Assembly (NCBI RefSeq): GCF_003966695.1
Contig: NZ_AP018827.1
Span: forward strand, 1,964,501-2,028,500
DNA length: 64,000 bases
Origin: Asticcacaulis excentricus
GTDB lineage: Bacteria; Pseudomonadota; Alphaproteobacteria; Caulobacterales; Caulobacteraceae
Reading direction: 5' to 3'
In this document: positions 9,339 to 19,000 of the stretch, in pieces
How positions within the stretch are numbered: position 1 is the first letter of the stretch
Layout: each line of letters begins with the position of its first letter
Made by a program: the position numbers and the translations under genes
The notes under the pieces: generated by a model
What the model was told of the DNA's origin: nothing
Seen by the model: the letters and a program-made list of their open reading frames with translations, nothing else
Database searches by the model: none

Positions 9339-11822
9339 TCACACACCCGGCGGCGGGCCGACCAGAATGTCGCGTTTGCCGACGTGGTTGGCGGGGCCGA
9401 CGACGCCTTCCTGCTCCATCTTTTCCATCAGAGAGGCAGCGCGGTTATAGCCGATTTGCAACTTCCTCTGGATGTAGGAGGTTGAGGCTTTACGGTCGAT
9501 GGTGACGTAATAGACGGCCTTGTCATAGAGGTCGTCGCCCGAACCGCCCCCCTCGCCGCCAAAACCGCCGGACTCGCCATCGCCGTCATCATCGCCACCG
9601 GCGGTGATGTCTTCGAGGTAGTTGGGTGAGCCTTGCGAGCGCAGATATTCGGCCACGGCCTCGACCTCGGAGTCGGCGACGAACGGTCCGTGCAGGCGGG
9701 TGATGCGCCCGCCGCCCGCCATGTACAGCATATCCCCCTGACCAAGGAGCTGTTCCGCCCCCTGCTCACCAAGGATGGTGCGCGAGTCGATCTTGGACGT
9801 CACCTGGAAGGAGATGCGCGTCGGGAAGTTGGCCTTGATCGTACCGGTGATGACATCGACCGACGGGCGCTGGGTGGCCATGATCAGGTGGATACCCGCG
9901 GCGCGCGCCATCTGGGCGAGGCGTTGCACCGCGCCTTCGATGTCCTTGCCCGCCACCATCATCAGGTCGGCGACCTCGTCGATGATCACGACGATATAGG
10001 GCATGGGTTCCGGCACCATTTCCTCGATTTCGAAGATGGGCTGACCCGTTTCGTCAAAGCCGGTCTGGACCTTACGGATAAAGTTCTTGCCTTCGGCGGC
10101 GGTCGCCTTGGCGCGCTCATTAAAGGAGGCGACATTGCGCACGCCGATCTTCGACATGCGGCGATAGCGGTCTTCCATCTCCTTGACGACCCATTTCAGC
10201 GCCACGACGGCCTTTTTGGGGTCGGTCACGACGGGTGCGATCAGGTGCGGGATGCCGTCATAGACCGACAGTTCCAGCATCTTGGGGTCGATCATGATGA
10301 ACTTGCACTGTTCCGGATCGAGCCGGTAAAGGATCGACAGGATCATGGCGTTGACGCCGACAGACTTACCCGAACCCGTGGTCCCGGCGATCAGCAGGTG
10401 CGGCATCTTGGCGAGGTCGGTGACGTAGGGTTCACCACCGATGTTTTCCCCCAGCACCATGGGCAGGATGTGGCTCGATTTTTCGAACTCGGCTGAAGCC
10501 AGCATGTCGCGCAGATAGACCGTTTCGCGCACCGCATTGGGAAGCTCGATCCCGATGGCGTTGCGGCCTTGCACGATGGAGACGCGGCAGGAGCGCGCCG
10601 ACATGTTGCGGGCAATATCGTCAGCCAGCGCCACGACGCGCGCGCCCTTCACGCCGGCCGCCGGGGCCAGTTCATAGAGGGTGACGACGGGGCCGGGGCG
10701 AATCTGGTCGATGACCCCCTTGACGCCGAATTCGGCCAGCACGCTTTCCAGCATGCGGGCGTTCTGGCGCAGGGCGGCTTCGTCATAGCCGGCGGCGCGC
10801 GGCTTGGGCTTAGCGAGGATGGACAATTCGGGCAGGCGGAAATTGCCCGGCTTGAGGAACTCAAAGCTCGACTGACGCTCATCCTGTTCGCGCGCTGAGG
10901 GTTTCGGGCGCGGAGCCTCCATGCGGATTTTCGGTTCCGGAGCGGCCTGACGCGGGGCCGGGGCCGACAGTTCGGATTCAGGGTCGAGATCGTCAATGTC
11001 GAAGGGCGGGGCGTCTTCGTCATAGACCGGCGTGGCGGGGGCGCGGCTGTTGACCACCGGTTCGGGCATGGCGTCGGGCGTGTAATCGGTCTCGTCAATG
11101 AAGGGCTGCGGTGCCTTCTGGCCGCGTTTCGCTTTGGTCGCCTTGGGCTCGCGCGTCACGGCGGCATTGACCTTTTCCGGCAGGCCGGAGGCGGTCAGCG
11201 CGCCGCGGAAACCGCCCAGAACGAAACCCGCGGCGCGGACATAGCTCTCAGACGTCAGGCGCAGGGCCTGATTAAACGCCCACAAGGCGGCCGCGCCGAA
11301 GATCAGGCTGGCGATTACCTCACCGGCGGGTAGGCGCATGAAGTCGAACAGGCTTTTGAGCAGATGGTGCGTACCTGTACCCCAAAACCCGCCAATCGAG
11401 GGCGAATTGGCGTCGCCCAGATGCAGGGGCGCCAGCGCCGCCGCCAGCATCAACACGAACAGGGCGCCATAAAGGCTGTGGATACGCAGGGTGCGACGGC
11501 CTTCATCGGGGTCAAGTTGCATCAGACGCGCCAGACCGAACCACGTCATCAGGGCCGCCATCGGCCACGCGGCCAGCCCCAGGGATTGCAGGCCAATATC
11601 GGCAATGATCGCCCCAAAGCCGCCCAGAAAATTATGCACGGGCTCGGCACTGGCCGTATTCCAGCTCGCGTCGGTTGCCCGATAGGAGGCATAGGCGATC
11701 AGCGAGGCCAGACCCAAAAGGCAGACCAGCGCCCCGCGCAGACGCGCCATCGGCACCGAACGCCAGACATAGGTGAAGCGGGACTCCAGATGATTCCAGA
11801 CGAGGGCGGTAACCGTGCTCAT
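9339..11822 (-). CDS. ftsK: DNA translocase FtsK
   Basis: FtsK is a septal DNA pump that clears chromosome ends at division and activates XerCD at dif. This 827-aa protein has about four N-terminal membrane segments (roughly residues 30-48, 72-98, 115-133, 165-188). A Pro/Ala/Glu-rich linker spans 220-340, and the RecA-like motor follows with Walker A at 480-487 (GTTGSGKS) and IIDEVADLMM as Walker B. The gamma winged-helix domain at the C-terminus (DRKASTSYIQRKLQIGYNRA) normally reads KOPS. A glycine-rich stretch (GGDDDGDGESGGFGGEGGG) precedes gamma. Three TTAA half-sites lie just upstream at 11847-11878, but none has the 7-nt CtrA spacing. Confidence 0.96.
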   Translation of the reverse strand: MSTVTALVWNHLESRFTYVWRSVPMARLRGALVCLLGLASLIAYASYRATDASWNTASAEPVHNFLGGFGAIIADIGLQSLGLAAWPMAALMTWFGLARLMQLDPDEGRRTLRIHSLYGALFVLMLAAALAPLHLGDANSPSIGGFWGTGTHHLLKSLFDFMRLPAGEVIASLIFGAAALWAFNQALRLTSESYVRAAGFVLGGFRGALTASGLPEKVNAAVTREPKATKAKRGQKAPQPFIDETDYTPDAMPEPVVNSRAPATPVYDEDAPPFDIDDLDPESELSAPAPRQAAPEPKIRMEAPRPKPSAREQDERQSSFEFLKPGNFRLPELSILAKPKPRAAGYDEAALRQNARMLESVLAEFGVKGVIDQIRPGPVVTLYELAPAAGVKGARVVALADDIARNMSARSCRVSIVQGRNAIGIELPNAVRETVYLRDMLASAEFEKSSHILPMVLGENIGGEPYVTDLAKMPHLLIAGTTGSGKSVGVNAMILSILYRLDPEQCKFIMIDPKMLELSVYDGIPHLIAPVVTDPKKAVVALKWVVKEMEDRYRRMSKIGVRNVASFNERAKATAAEGKNFIRKVQTGFDETGQPIFEIEEMVPEPMPYIVVIIDEVADLMMVAGKDIEGAVQRLAQMARAAGIHLIMATQRPSVDVITGTIKANFPTRISFQVTSKIDSRTILGEQGAEQLLGQGDMLYMAGGGRITRLHGPFVADSEVEAVAEYLRSQGSPNYLEDITAGGDDDGDGESGGFGGEGGGSGDDLYDKAVYYVTIDRKASTSYIQRKLQIGYNRAASLMEKMEQEGVVGPANHVGKRDILVGPPPGV

Positions 11823-12042
11823 GCGGGGCAGTCTCTAGGCTTATGGTTAAGCCCGGTTAATCGCATGCAAAGGGTTAAGACCTGTTTACGAAGACCTAAA
11901 AAAGTCATCGCCCCGCTACCGCGGTCAATCCTTATGGTGAGGCCTTTGACGGTCAGAATGATGACCGCGAATACGATGTCAGCGAAACCATCCAGAAGAC
12001 GACGGGATTTGATCCCCACAGAGGGAAAGCCCGAATACAAAA

Positions 12043-12072
12043 AGAGGACTGTGTGACATCACACAGTCCTCT
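12043..12072 (-). terminator. strong intrinsic terminator (leftward)
   Basis: Arms of 14 nt (AGAGGACTGTGTGA and its complement) flank a 2-nt centre. On the minus strand the stem is followed by TTTTTGTATTC. It lies 24 nt past the 24-codon ORF and probably also ends transcripts from the OmpW gene. Confidence 0.85.
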
Positions 12073-12096
12073 CTCTTGTCTTTAGCCGTTATGGCC

Positions 12097-12171
12097 TCAA
12101 AGGCGATCCGTACCCATAGGCTGGATCGTGATCCCCTTATCTGCCGTCTTCGGCCTATGACGATTAGACAT
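12097..12171 (-). CDS. candidate 24-aa small protein with near-perfect Shine-Dalgarno
   Basis: The minus strand reads ATG to TGA for 24 residues: MSNRHRPKTADKG then ITIQPMGTDRL. The bases directly upstream, GGGAGGTGATCCG, include 11 nt (GGAGGTGATCC) complementary to the 3' end of 16S rRNA, with the GGAGG core 7 nt from the ATG. A strong terminator follows after 24 nt. The ORF is 84 nt downstream of the OmpW gene on the same strand, so both may share a message. The peptide is basic, with no hydrophobic segment or signal. I recognise no family. Alternatives are a leader-like peptide or a chance ORF next to a 16S-like sequence. Confidence 0.6.
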   Translation of the reverse strand: MSNRHRPKTADKGITIQPMGTDRL

Positions 12172-12255
12172 CGGATCACCTCCCTTCGCTGTTAAACCTG
12201 ATCAGGAGCGTCGCACAGGGCGCATGGAAATCAAGCGAAAAGGCGTCGCCTCGCT

Positions 12256-12915
12256 CTAAAACCGGTAGGCCAGCCCCACCGAGGCGACGACCGGATTGAG
12301 ATCGACCTCTGATTTCAAAGCCCCATTATTGATCTTGGCATCCGTGCTGAACCACACCTTTTTCAAGTCGGCATTGAGCGACCAGTTACCTTTGAGGGCA
12401 ATATCGACGCCGCCCTGAAGCGCATAGCCCAGACCGTCATCCAGCCCGACCTTGAAGCCATTATAGTCCTTGCTGTTGTAGAAGATCATGCCATTGACCC
12501 CGGCCCCCACATAGGGGCTGATGCGGCCTTTGGGGTTGAAATGGTATTGGGCAGCAACAACCGGCGGTAAAACCCAGGTTGAATGGACCTGCACATTGGT
12601 GTTGCCCCCTACGGCACGCACCTCATGCCGCGATGTTCCCAGAATGGCCTCAACGGCGATATTGTCCGTAAGAAAATAGGTGAAGCCGAGGCTGGGGATG
12701 GTGTCGTCACCCACCTTAACGTCCAGACCGCTATCGACGCCGGCGGCGGTTCGAATGTCGCCTGATTCATCCGGGGCGACGCTGGTTACGCGGCTGGTGA
12801 CGATGAACTGCCCTTTGGCCTTGGGTTTGAAATCCTGAGCGGAGGCTGTGGTGGTAAGGCCCATGGCCAGAGCCAGTCCAAGGCCACCCATGGCCAGCGT
12901 TTTCATGTTTGTCAT
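12256..12915 (-). CDS. OmpW-family outer membrane protein
   Basis: This is a 219-aa eight-stranded beta-barrel of the OmpW type, possibly a channel for small hydrophobic molecules. The signal peptide (MTNMKTLAMGGLGLALAMGLTTTASA) is followed by mature QDFKPKAKGQFIVTSRVTSV. OmpW-like motifs include PSLGFTYFLTDNIAVEAILG, VLPPVVAAQYHFNPKGRISPY, VGAGVN and the C-terminal LNPVVASVGLAYRF, ending in aromatic Phe as barrel proteins do. The ATG at 12915 has AGAAGG 7 nt upstream; a second ATG at 12906 is also possible. The 24-codon ORF lies downstream. Confidence 0.9.
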   Translation of the reverse strand: MTNMKTLAMGGLGLALAMGLTTTASAQDFKPKAKGQFIVTSRVTSVAPDESGDIRTAAGVDSGLDVKVGDDTIPSLGFTYFLTDNIAVEAILGTSRHEVRAVGGNTNVQVHSTWVLPPVVAAQYHFNPKGRISPYVGAGVNGMIFYNSKDYNGFKVGLDDGLGYALQGGVDIALKGNWSLNADLKKVWFSTDAKINNGALKSEVDLNPVVASVGLAYRF

Positions 12916-13064
12916 CTCGTCACCTTCTTGCTGATTGTGGTTTGACGGTCGAAGTGCATCGAAGCGCACTTTTCGCGATCAGCCCCAACCTAAGCAGCCG
13001 GTTAGCCAGACAGTAGACGCCATATGGCACTGTTGCTGGCCTAGGCCAGGTGGCGGAGTTAGGC

Positions 13065-13742
13065 TTAATGCCTCAGCAGATCAGCGGCGCTGTGCGTCAG
13101 TATGACGACAGCGATCAGGCCCAGAAGCCCGCCGACGCAGACCTCGAAATATTCGCGATTGCGACCCCGGCTGAGGAAGCGCGTCAGGGCCAGACCGCTC
13201 AGGCCGTAGGTCGTCATGGTGATCACATCCATGCCGATGGCTGTGGCGGCAAAGACCGGCATCTGCGTCGTCATCGGGCGGTCGAGTGCCAGAAACGGCG
13301 GCAGGACAGCGGTGAAGAACAGGGTGACCTTGGGGTTCAGGAACTGCACCATGAAACCGTCCTTCCACGTCGCCCACAGGCCTTCGCGGGCAAGGGTCTG
13401 CGCATTTGCAGGCAGGTCCAGCTCATGGGCGCTGTGTGATTTGCGCGCCCGGATGGTCTTGACCGCGATCCACAAAAGATAGACGGCACCCGCGACCGTC
13501 ATCGCGTGAAAGACGACGGGCAGGGTGGTGATCAGAAGGTGCAGGCCGAAGGCGGCGGCCACAAACCAGATCAGGGTGGCCGTATTGATGCCGAAGACGC
13601 CCATCAGAACCCTGGGTGCGGAACGTCCCAGTCCGGTGGAAATGCAGAACAGGTTGGCAGGTCCGGGTGTAATGGCCATCAGGAACATCGCCCCCAGAAA
13701 GGCGGTGTATTTGGACGGATCGACAGGCAGGGCGGACAACAT
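13065..13742 (-). CDS. LysE/RhtB-family amino acid exporter
   Basis: This 225-aa inner-membrane exporter has about six hydrophobic segments. The family hallmark near the N-terminus is FLGAMFLMAITPGPANLFCISTGL, with the conserved TPGPAN. RhtB-type LMGVFGINTATLIWFVAAAFGL and VAGAVYLLWIAVKTIRAR follow. The substrate (Lys, Arg, Thr, homoserine lactone or other) cannot be inferred. Three hairpins precede the gene on the minus strand, the closest 9 nt before the ATG, so post-transcriptional control is plausible. Confidence 0.9.
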   Translation of the reverse strand: MLSALPVDPSKYTAFLGAMFLMAITPGPANLFCISTGLGRSAPRVLMGVFGINTATLIWFVAAAFGLHLLITTLPVVFHAMTVAGAVYLLWIAVKTIRARKSHSAHELDLPANAQTLAREGLWATWKDGFMVQFLNPKVTLFFTAVLPPFLALDRPMTTQMPVFAATAIGMDVITMTTYGLSGLALTRFLSRGRNREYFEVCVGGLLGLIAVVILTHSAADLLRH

Positions 13743-13751
13743 GCCGTTCTT

Positions 13752-13784
13752 ATACCAAGGGTCATTGAAAATGAAACTTGGTAT
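13752..13784 (-). promoter_or_regulatory. hairpin directly before LysE start
   Basis: Arms ATACCAAG (13752-13759) and CTTGGTAT (13777-13784) pair over a 17-nt loop, ending 9 nt upstream of the ATG. In the mRNA this would lie at the ribosome-binding region. Confidence 0.45.
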
Positions 13785-13790
13785 TCTGTT

Positions 13791-13831
13791 CGAGACTGTC
13801 TCATGCCATGAATGCAGATGAGACAGTCTCG
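13791..13831. promoter_or_regulatory. 14-bp perfect hairpin in LysE leader
   Basis: Arms CGAGACTGTCTCAT (13791-13804) and ATGAGACAGTCTCG (13818-13831) enclose 13 nt. It could be a terminator for the upstream operon, an antiterminator partner, or a protein-binding palindrome. Neither strand has a T-run after it. Confidence 0.45.
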
Positions 13832-13837
13832 TGTCTT

Positions 13838-13872
13838 CAACCGCCGGATGCGGTCAGCATCTTCGGCGGTTG
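13838..13872 (-). terminator. hairpin after phosphoesterase gene
   Basis: Outer 9-bp arms CAACCGCCG/CGGCGGTTG and inner GATGC/GCATC with a 2-nt bulge lie 36 nt past the stop of the leftward phosphoesterase gene. It is a probable transcript end, without a U-tract. Confidence 0.45.
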
Positions 13873-13908
13873 CCACCGTCTATAAATCCTGCAACTTGTC
13901 GAGAGGGG

Positions 13909-14682
13909 CTACACCTTGGTGTGAGTCACTGCCGACTGGGTCACAAAGCGATCGCCGCTGAGTTGGTGAAGTTCGATACGCACGCTCTTGTCTGTGAAAT
14001 CCAGCAGGTTGAAACCCTGCGGTTGTTTGCGGATACGTACCGACATGGCGGTCGAGGCGCAGACAAACAGGGTGGTGTGCCCATTCATCACCCGCGTTTC
14101 GACATAGGCATGATGCTGGTGGCCCGACAGAACGATATCGACCTTTTGCTCGCCGACGGTTTTCAGGAATTTGTCGCTGTTGAACACCGTCACATCCAGC
14201 GGAAATTCCGACGGGTTAAGCGGCGGGTGATGCACGGTCAGCACGCGCCACGGCGTCGTCGAGGCCCCGAAGAAGTCAGCAATATCCTGTCTTTGACGCG
14301 CGCTGATCGAGCCATAGGCCCAGTTGAGCGCCGGCAGGATCATACGCGCCGAATTGATGCCCTTGATATCGACCAGATCCGCGTGCAGTTCGGGCTCAAG
14401 CTCTTTGGATATATGGTCGCGGTATCGCTTCCACGGCTGGATGAAGCGGCGCAGGTCAAGGCCCGGCAGGTCGTGATTGCCAGGAATGACAAAGGCCGGC
14501 ATGGGTAAAATTTTAAAAAAGTCTGCGGCTTCGGCAAATTCGGCCACTGTTGCATCCTGCGTGATGTCTCCGCTGGCCAGCACCAGGTCGGGTTCCAGCT
14601 CGATCAGGGTACTGATCAGGGTTTCGGTCACGCACCGGTCGTGCGCCCCGAAGTGCAGGTCGGAAATATGGGCTATGCGCAT
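13909..14682 (-). CDS. calcineurin-like metallophosphoesterase
   Basis: This 257-aa protein is an Icc/CpdA-like binuclear metallophosphoesterase. All family motifs are present: HISDLHFGAHD (about residues 4-14), LASGDITQD, VIPGNHDLPG, LTVHHPPLN and LSGHQHHAY. It starts immediately after the stop of the lipid-kinase gene (TGA then ATG), so the pair is co-translated. Substrates in this family range from cyclic nucleotides to phospholipid head groups. Pairing with a lipid kinase makes a phospholipid or phosphate ester substrate plausible, but this is inference. Confidence 0.88.
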   Translation of the reverse strand: MRIAHISDLHFGAHDRCVTETLISTLIELEPDLVLASGDITQDATVAEFAEAADFFKILPMPAFVIPGNHDLPGLDLRRFIQPWKRYRDHISKELEPELHADLVDIKGINSARMILPALNWAYGSISARQRQDIADFFGASTTPWRVLTVHHPPLNPSEFPLDVTVFNSDKFLKTVGEQKVDIVLSGHQHHAYVETRVMNGHTTLFVCASTAMSVRIRKQPQGFNLLDFTDKSVRIELHQLSGDRFVTQSAVTHTKV

Positions 14683-15591
14683 TCAGGCCTCGCGCAACGG
14701 GATCAGCAGGGGCACGTAGCGCGCTTTGAGCTTGATCTCCAGCGGCGTCTTGAGGTCCGTCACCTCGCCATCAACCGAGACCTTTTCCTTGCGATGGCGC
14801 GTCCACAGCGTCATCTGCGTCCCGGTCAGTTCGGTCAGGTCCGGGTCCGACTTCCAGTTGCCGACCAGAAGCCGGGTCAGAAAGCGCAGATGCGAGACAC
14901 GGGTGCGGGTCGAAGCGATATAGGCCGCCAGTTCCCCGCCCTGAAGGTCATTGCGCTTGAAATTACTCTCGTCGATCCGCGTCGTATCGGCATAGCGATT
15001 GGCTGAAATGACGACGGCGGGCGAACGGAAGCGATGCAGACGCTTGCCATTCTGAAGCACGATGCGCGCATTTTTGCGCCGTTCGAAATAGTCGGCTACG
15101 AACCAGAACAGGTAGGGCACCATCAGCAGGAAGTTATTGGTGCGGTGCTGTTCGCGAAACACCGAGGCTTCGGGCATAACGCCGACCGAGGCACAGCACA
15201 GAAACAGCTCGCCATTGATTTCACCGGCGTCGATCCGCGTTTCTGAAGCGCCTTTGGCATAGGCTTTCAGCGCCTCATCCAGCGTGTTCATCCCCAGATC
15301 GTGCGCCAGCAGGTTCATGGTGCCGAACGGCAGGATACCAAAGGCCTTGTTCTTGCGGCTGAGGGTATCGGCGCACGAGCGCAAGGTGCCGTCACCGCCG
15401 CCCACCAGAAGAGGATGCGGAGATTGAGCGAAGCGGTCGAGGGCCGCTTCCATCTCAGCGGGCTCGGCGAACAGCAGTTCGTTCACCGCCATGCCGCTGG
15501 CTTCAATCGCGGCGGTGATGGAGTCGTGCCCCAGGTTCAGGACCGTGCCCGCCTTGCCATTGATCAGGATATTGTACGCTGTTGCCGCCAT
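14683..15591 (-). CDS. diacylglycerol kinase-family lipid kinase
   Basis: This 302-aa soluble lipid kinase (YegS/DgkB type) phosphorylates diacylglycerol or a related lipid. The catalytic-domain signature VGGGDGTLRSCADTL and the following FGILPFGTMNLLAHDLG are clear, and NILINGKAGTVLNLG at the N-terminus fits the nucleotide site. MAATAYNILING at 15591 is the likely start. A longer frame to 15651 would run through the trxA terminator hairpin, so it is unlikely. It sits first in a two-gene unit with the phosphoesterase. Confidence 0.85.
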   Translation of the reverse strand: MAATAYNILINGKAGTVLNLGHDSITAAIEASGMAVNELLFAEPAEMEAALDRFAQSPHPLLVGGGDGTLRSCADTLSRKNKAFGILPFGTMNLLAHDLGMNTLDEALKAYAKGASETRIDAGEINGELFLCCASVGVMPEASVFREQHRTNNFLLMVPYLFWFVADYFERRKNARIVLQNGKRLHRFRSPAVVISANRYADTTRIDESNFKRNDLQGGELAAYIASTRTRVSHLRFLTRLLVGNWKSDPDLTELTGTQMTLWTRHRKEKVSVDGEVTDLKTPLEIKLKARYVPLLIPLREA

Positions 15592-15626
15592 GTCGCTGAT
15601 GTGCCGGGGGGAGTGCAAAAAAACAA

Positions 15627-15658
15627 TGCGGGCGTGAAGCCTGCGCTCCACGCCCGCA
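15627..15658 (-). terminator. intrinsic terminator of trxA
   Basis: Arms TGCGGGCGTG (15627-15636) and CACGCCCGCA (15649-15658) lie just past the trxA stop. On the minus strand the stem is followed by TTGTTTTTTTGC. Confidence 0.88.
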
Positions 15659-15682
15659 CCCTATCAGCTTTTGGCTTCAAGA

Positions 15683-16015
15683 CTAGGCGATACCGGCTTC
15701 GGCCAGCCATTCGACCAGTTTCGACTTCGGCATGGCCCCGACCTTCATCGAGGTCATCTTGCCGTCCTTGAACAGCATCATGGTCGGGATGCCGCGCACG
15801 CCGAACTTCGACGGCGTCAGGGGGGAATCGTCGATATTGATCTTCGACACGGTCAGCTTGTCGCCATAGGCTTCGGCCACTTCGTCGAGAATCGGGGCGA
15901 TCTGCTTACACGGGCCGCACCATTCGGCCCAGAAATCGACCAGAACCGGCTTGTCGGATTTGAGGACGTCGTTTTCAAAGGTCTCGTCGGTAACCTTGAC
16001 GGTGGCGGTGGACAT
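15683..16015 (-). CDS. trxA: thioredoxin
   Basis: Cytoplasmic thioredoxin 1, 110 aa from MSTATVKV. It has the WCGPC active site in VDFWAEWCGPCKQIAP, the cis-Pro loop GVRGIPTMMLF, and the usual C-terminal helix. The ATG at 16015 has AGGAAG 7 nt upstream, while a longer frame adds 11 residues lacking family similarity. It lies 76 nt downstream of addA on the same strand. Its own strong terminator suggests the end of the long leftward operon. Confidence 0.97.
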   Translation of the reverse strand: MSTATVKVTDETFENDVLKSDKPVLVDFWAEWCGPCKQIAPILDEVAEAYGDKLTVSKINIDDSPLTPSKFGVRGIPTMMLFKDGKMTSMKVGAMPKSKLVEWLAEAGIA

Positions 16016-16091
16016 GGGTGCACTTCCTATCTCGCCCGAAATGGGCACAGATTCAAACGTGTCACAAAGGTAAGTAAGCCCGCATCAGAAA

Positions 16092-19000
16092 TCAATGGCC
16101 CCTGATTTCGCTGAGCCTGAGATTTACTAAAGCCTCGCTTAAGGGCGTCAGCTTAGGGCCGTCCGTCCACAACAGCGCCGCTTCGACGGACTTGTCCGGA
16201 TAGATCTGCCGCAAAAGGGCAACGTAACCCGCCATTTGCCGCTGATAGTCGGCCGCGGCCTCTTCGGCGCTGTCCGGGGCGGGGCGGTTCGATTTATAGT
16301 CGATGACCAGCACGCGCTCAGGCCCGATCACCAGCCGGTCGATGCGTCCGGACATAAAGACCGCTTCGCCGCGCGCATTGACACCAACCTGTCCGGCCAG
16401 CGCCACTTCCGGCCGCGAATCGGGCCCGAAGGCGTCGGCAAAGCGCGCATCGGTCAGCACCCCCATCACCGCCTGACGGATTTCGTCGCGCTGGGCGTCG
16501 TCTAGATCGGGCTGCCGTTTCAGCCAGCGTGCGGCTACGTCATCGCGGTCGGCCACGGGCAGGGCGGGCAGGATTTCAAACAGCTTATGGATTTTCAGGC
16601 CGCGCCCGAATCGTCCCTGCCCCTTCTGTTCCGCCAGAGGCGAGGGCGCGCGGTCTTCGGCGGAACGATCCTCATCACTGAGCTGCGACACAGCGCGCCA
16701 GACGACATCGGCTTCCGGATCGGGGGTGGGCGCGGCGGAAATGAAAGTAGGTAGACCGGTCTGTATCTGAGCGGCCTGCGCCTCAGCGGTCATTAACGGT
16801 GCGCGTTCGCCGAATAAAAGCAGTTCCGTTTTTTCAGAAGGTTCGTGAGCATTTTTAGACGCGCCTGCGCTTCCGAAAACCGGTTCCCACTTTTCGGAAG
16901 GCGCTTTGGGCGCACCAAACTCCACCACCGTGTCCAGTTCTACCCCCACCACAGCCTCACGCGGCAGGCGGTCGAAACCGTCCTGCGCCAGATCGTACCA
17001 GTCGGGGAAGGGGCCATTCGCCGCGCGGCTGCCGCGATAACCACACAAAGTCAGGCGGTCACGCGCCCGCGTCAGGGCCACATAGAACAGCCGCAAGCCT
17101 TCTTTGGCTTCGCGTAAGGCGCGGGCGGATTTGAGCGCGCTGACGGCTTCGGGGTCACCGTCCTTGCCGCGCGCCGACACCAGCAGATCACCCTCATCCG
17201 ACATCAGCAGCAGGTCGTCATTGCGCGTCGATTTGAAACCGGGGGCCATGGGCAGAATCACCCACGGCGCTTCGAGACCCTTGGAGCCGTGCACGGTCAT
17301 CACCCGCACGCGGTCGCCGCCCTCTTCCTGTTCGCGCTTGATCTCCGAGGCATTGAATTCACACAGGTTCAGGAAGTCGATCAGGCCGATCGCCCCCACC
17401 CCTTCGCCTTTCAGCGCCAGGTTTAGCGTCTCATCCAGCACATCCTCACACTCGACGCCTAACCGTGTGACGAAGCGCTGACGCTGGGTCCGGCCCGCGC
17501 CGTCGCGGCGATTGAGCACCAGACCCAGAAAATCGAACGCCGTGCGCTGCGGCGCTTCGGACAAGGCCCAGCCAATGAAGTTCTGCGCTTCGGAAAAGCG
17601 CGGATTGTCTTCGGCCAGACGGTTCAGCGCCTGCCACAGACTGGCCTTTTCGTCGCGCGTCAGGGTGAACAGGTCGTCTTCGCTGAGGTCGCACAGGGGG
17701 CTGCGCAGGACCGCGGCCAGAGACAGGCTATCGCCCGCCTGCAAACAGACGCGCATCAGGGCGCGCAGGTCCTGAAACGCGATGTGGTCCGACAGTTTGA
17801 GCCGGTCGGCCCCGGAAACCGGCACGCCCGCCTGTTTCAGCTCACGGATAATATGTTCGAACAGAGCGTCGCGTTTGCGCACCAGAATGAGCACATCGCC
17901 GGCGTGCATAGGGCGCGCCTGGCGTGACCCCTTGTCGATAACGCTGCGGCCCTGTTTGATGTCCTGTGCGATATGGAAAGCCAGTTGTTGCGCCAGCCGC
18001 TTGGCCGGGGCCGCACCGGAGGCATCGACGGGCGCGATGTCTTCGTCATCGCTCTCGCCCAGATCGGGCACAGGCAGGGGATAGATGGGCGGCCACAGCT
18101 CGACCGTGGCCGGACGTTCGGAACGGCGCGCATCGTGGAGGATGCGTTCGGCGGTGAAGTTAAGCGCTTCGGAGAGGTCAGGGGCGTCAAAGGCGCTATC
18201 GACAAAGCCCAAAACCTGCGGCAGGGAGCGCCAGCTTTGCACCAGTTGCGGCACGACGAAGCGTTTCCCAGCGCGCTCAGCCCGGGTTTGATAATATTGC
18301 CGCTTGCCTAAAAACAAATCAGGTTTGGCGCCCTGAAAGCCATAGATGGACTGCTTTTCATCGCCCACGGCAAAGATGGTCCGGTCAATGCGCGCCTGAA
18401 ATATCGGCGCGCCCGCTCCGGAGAAAAAATCATCGACAAGGGCATCAATGATATCCCACTGATCTCCGGACGTGTCCTGCCCCTCATCGACCAGCACATG
18501 CTCCAGCCCGCCATCCATCTTGAACAGTACCCACTGCGACATGGTGGCCCCGGACAGGAGGCGCTTGGCGCGGCTGATCAGGTCCTGAAAATCGAGCGCG
18601 CCGGTGCGGCGTTTCAGGTCCTGATAGATGACGCTGAAATCCTCAAACAGCCGCAGCGTATAGAGGGTGTTGAGCGCGGTTTCGGCGGCCTTGCGCTTTT
18701 CCACCGCCTCGGCCAGCGGTTCGCGCCAGCGTTCCAGCGTATCGCGGTCAGCCTGAGCGCTTTTGGACGAGCACAGGTCTTTTCGCGGCTCGCCCTTGGC
18801 GGTGTAGAACACGGCATGGAGCGTTTCAAAATCAAACGGCTCGCCGTTTTTGCGCGCTTCGGACAGGCGTAGCAAGGTTTCCGACAGGCTCTGATTGCCC
18901 TTGGTATTGATGGTGGCCAGTGACCGCGCCATTTCCGGCATCACGTCCCAGTTCAGGCCGTCGGCAAAGGCATCGACCACCTGTTCCGGCGTCATCGGCG

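Noticed and set aside
11847-11878. CtrA site in front of ftsK
   Set aside because: Three TTAA half-sites are present but spaced by 6 and 14 nt, not the 7 nt of a full CtrA box.
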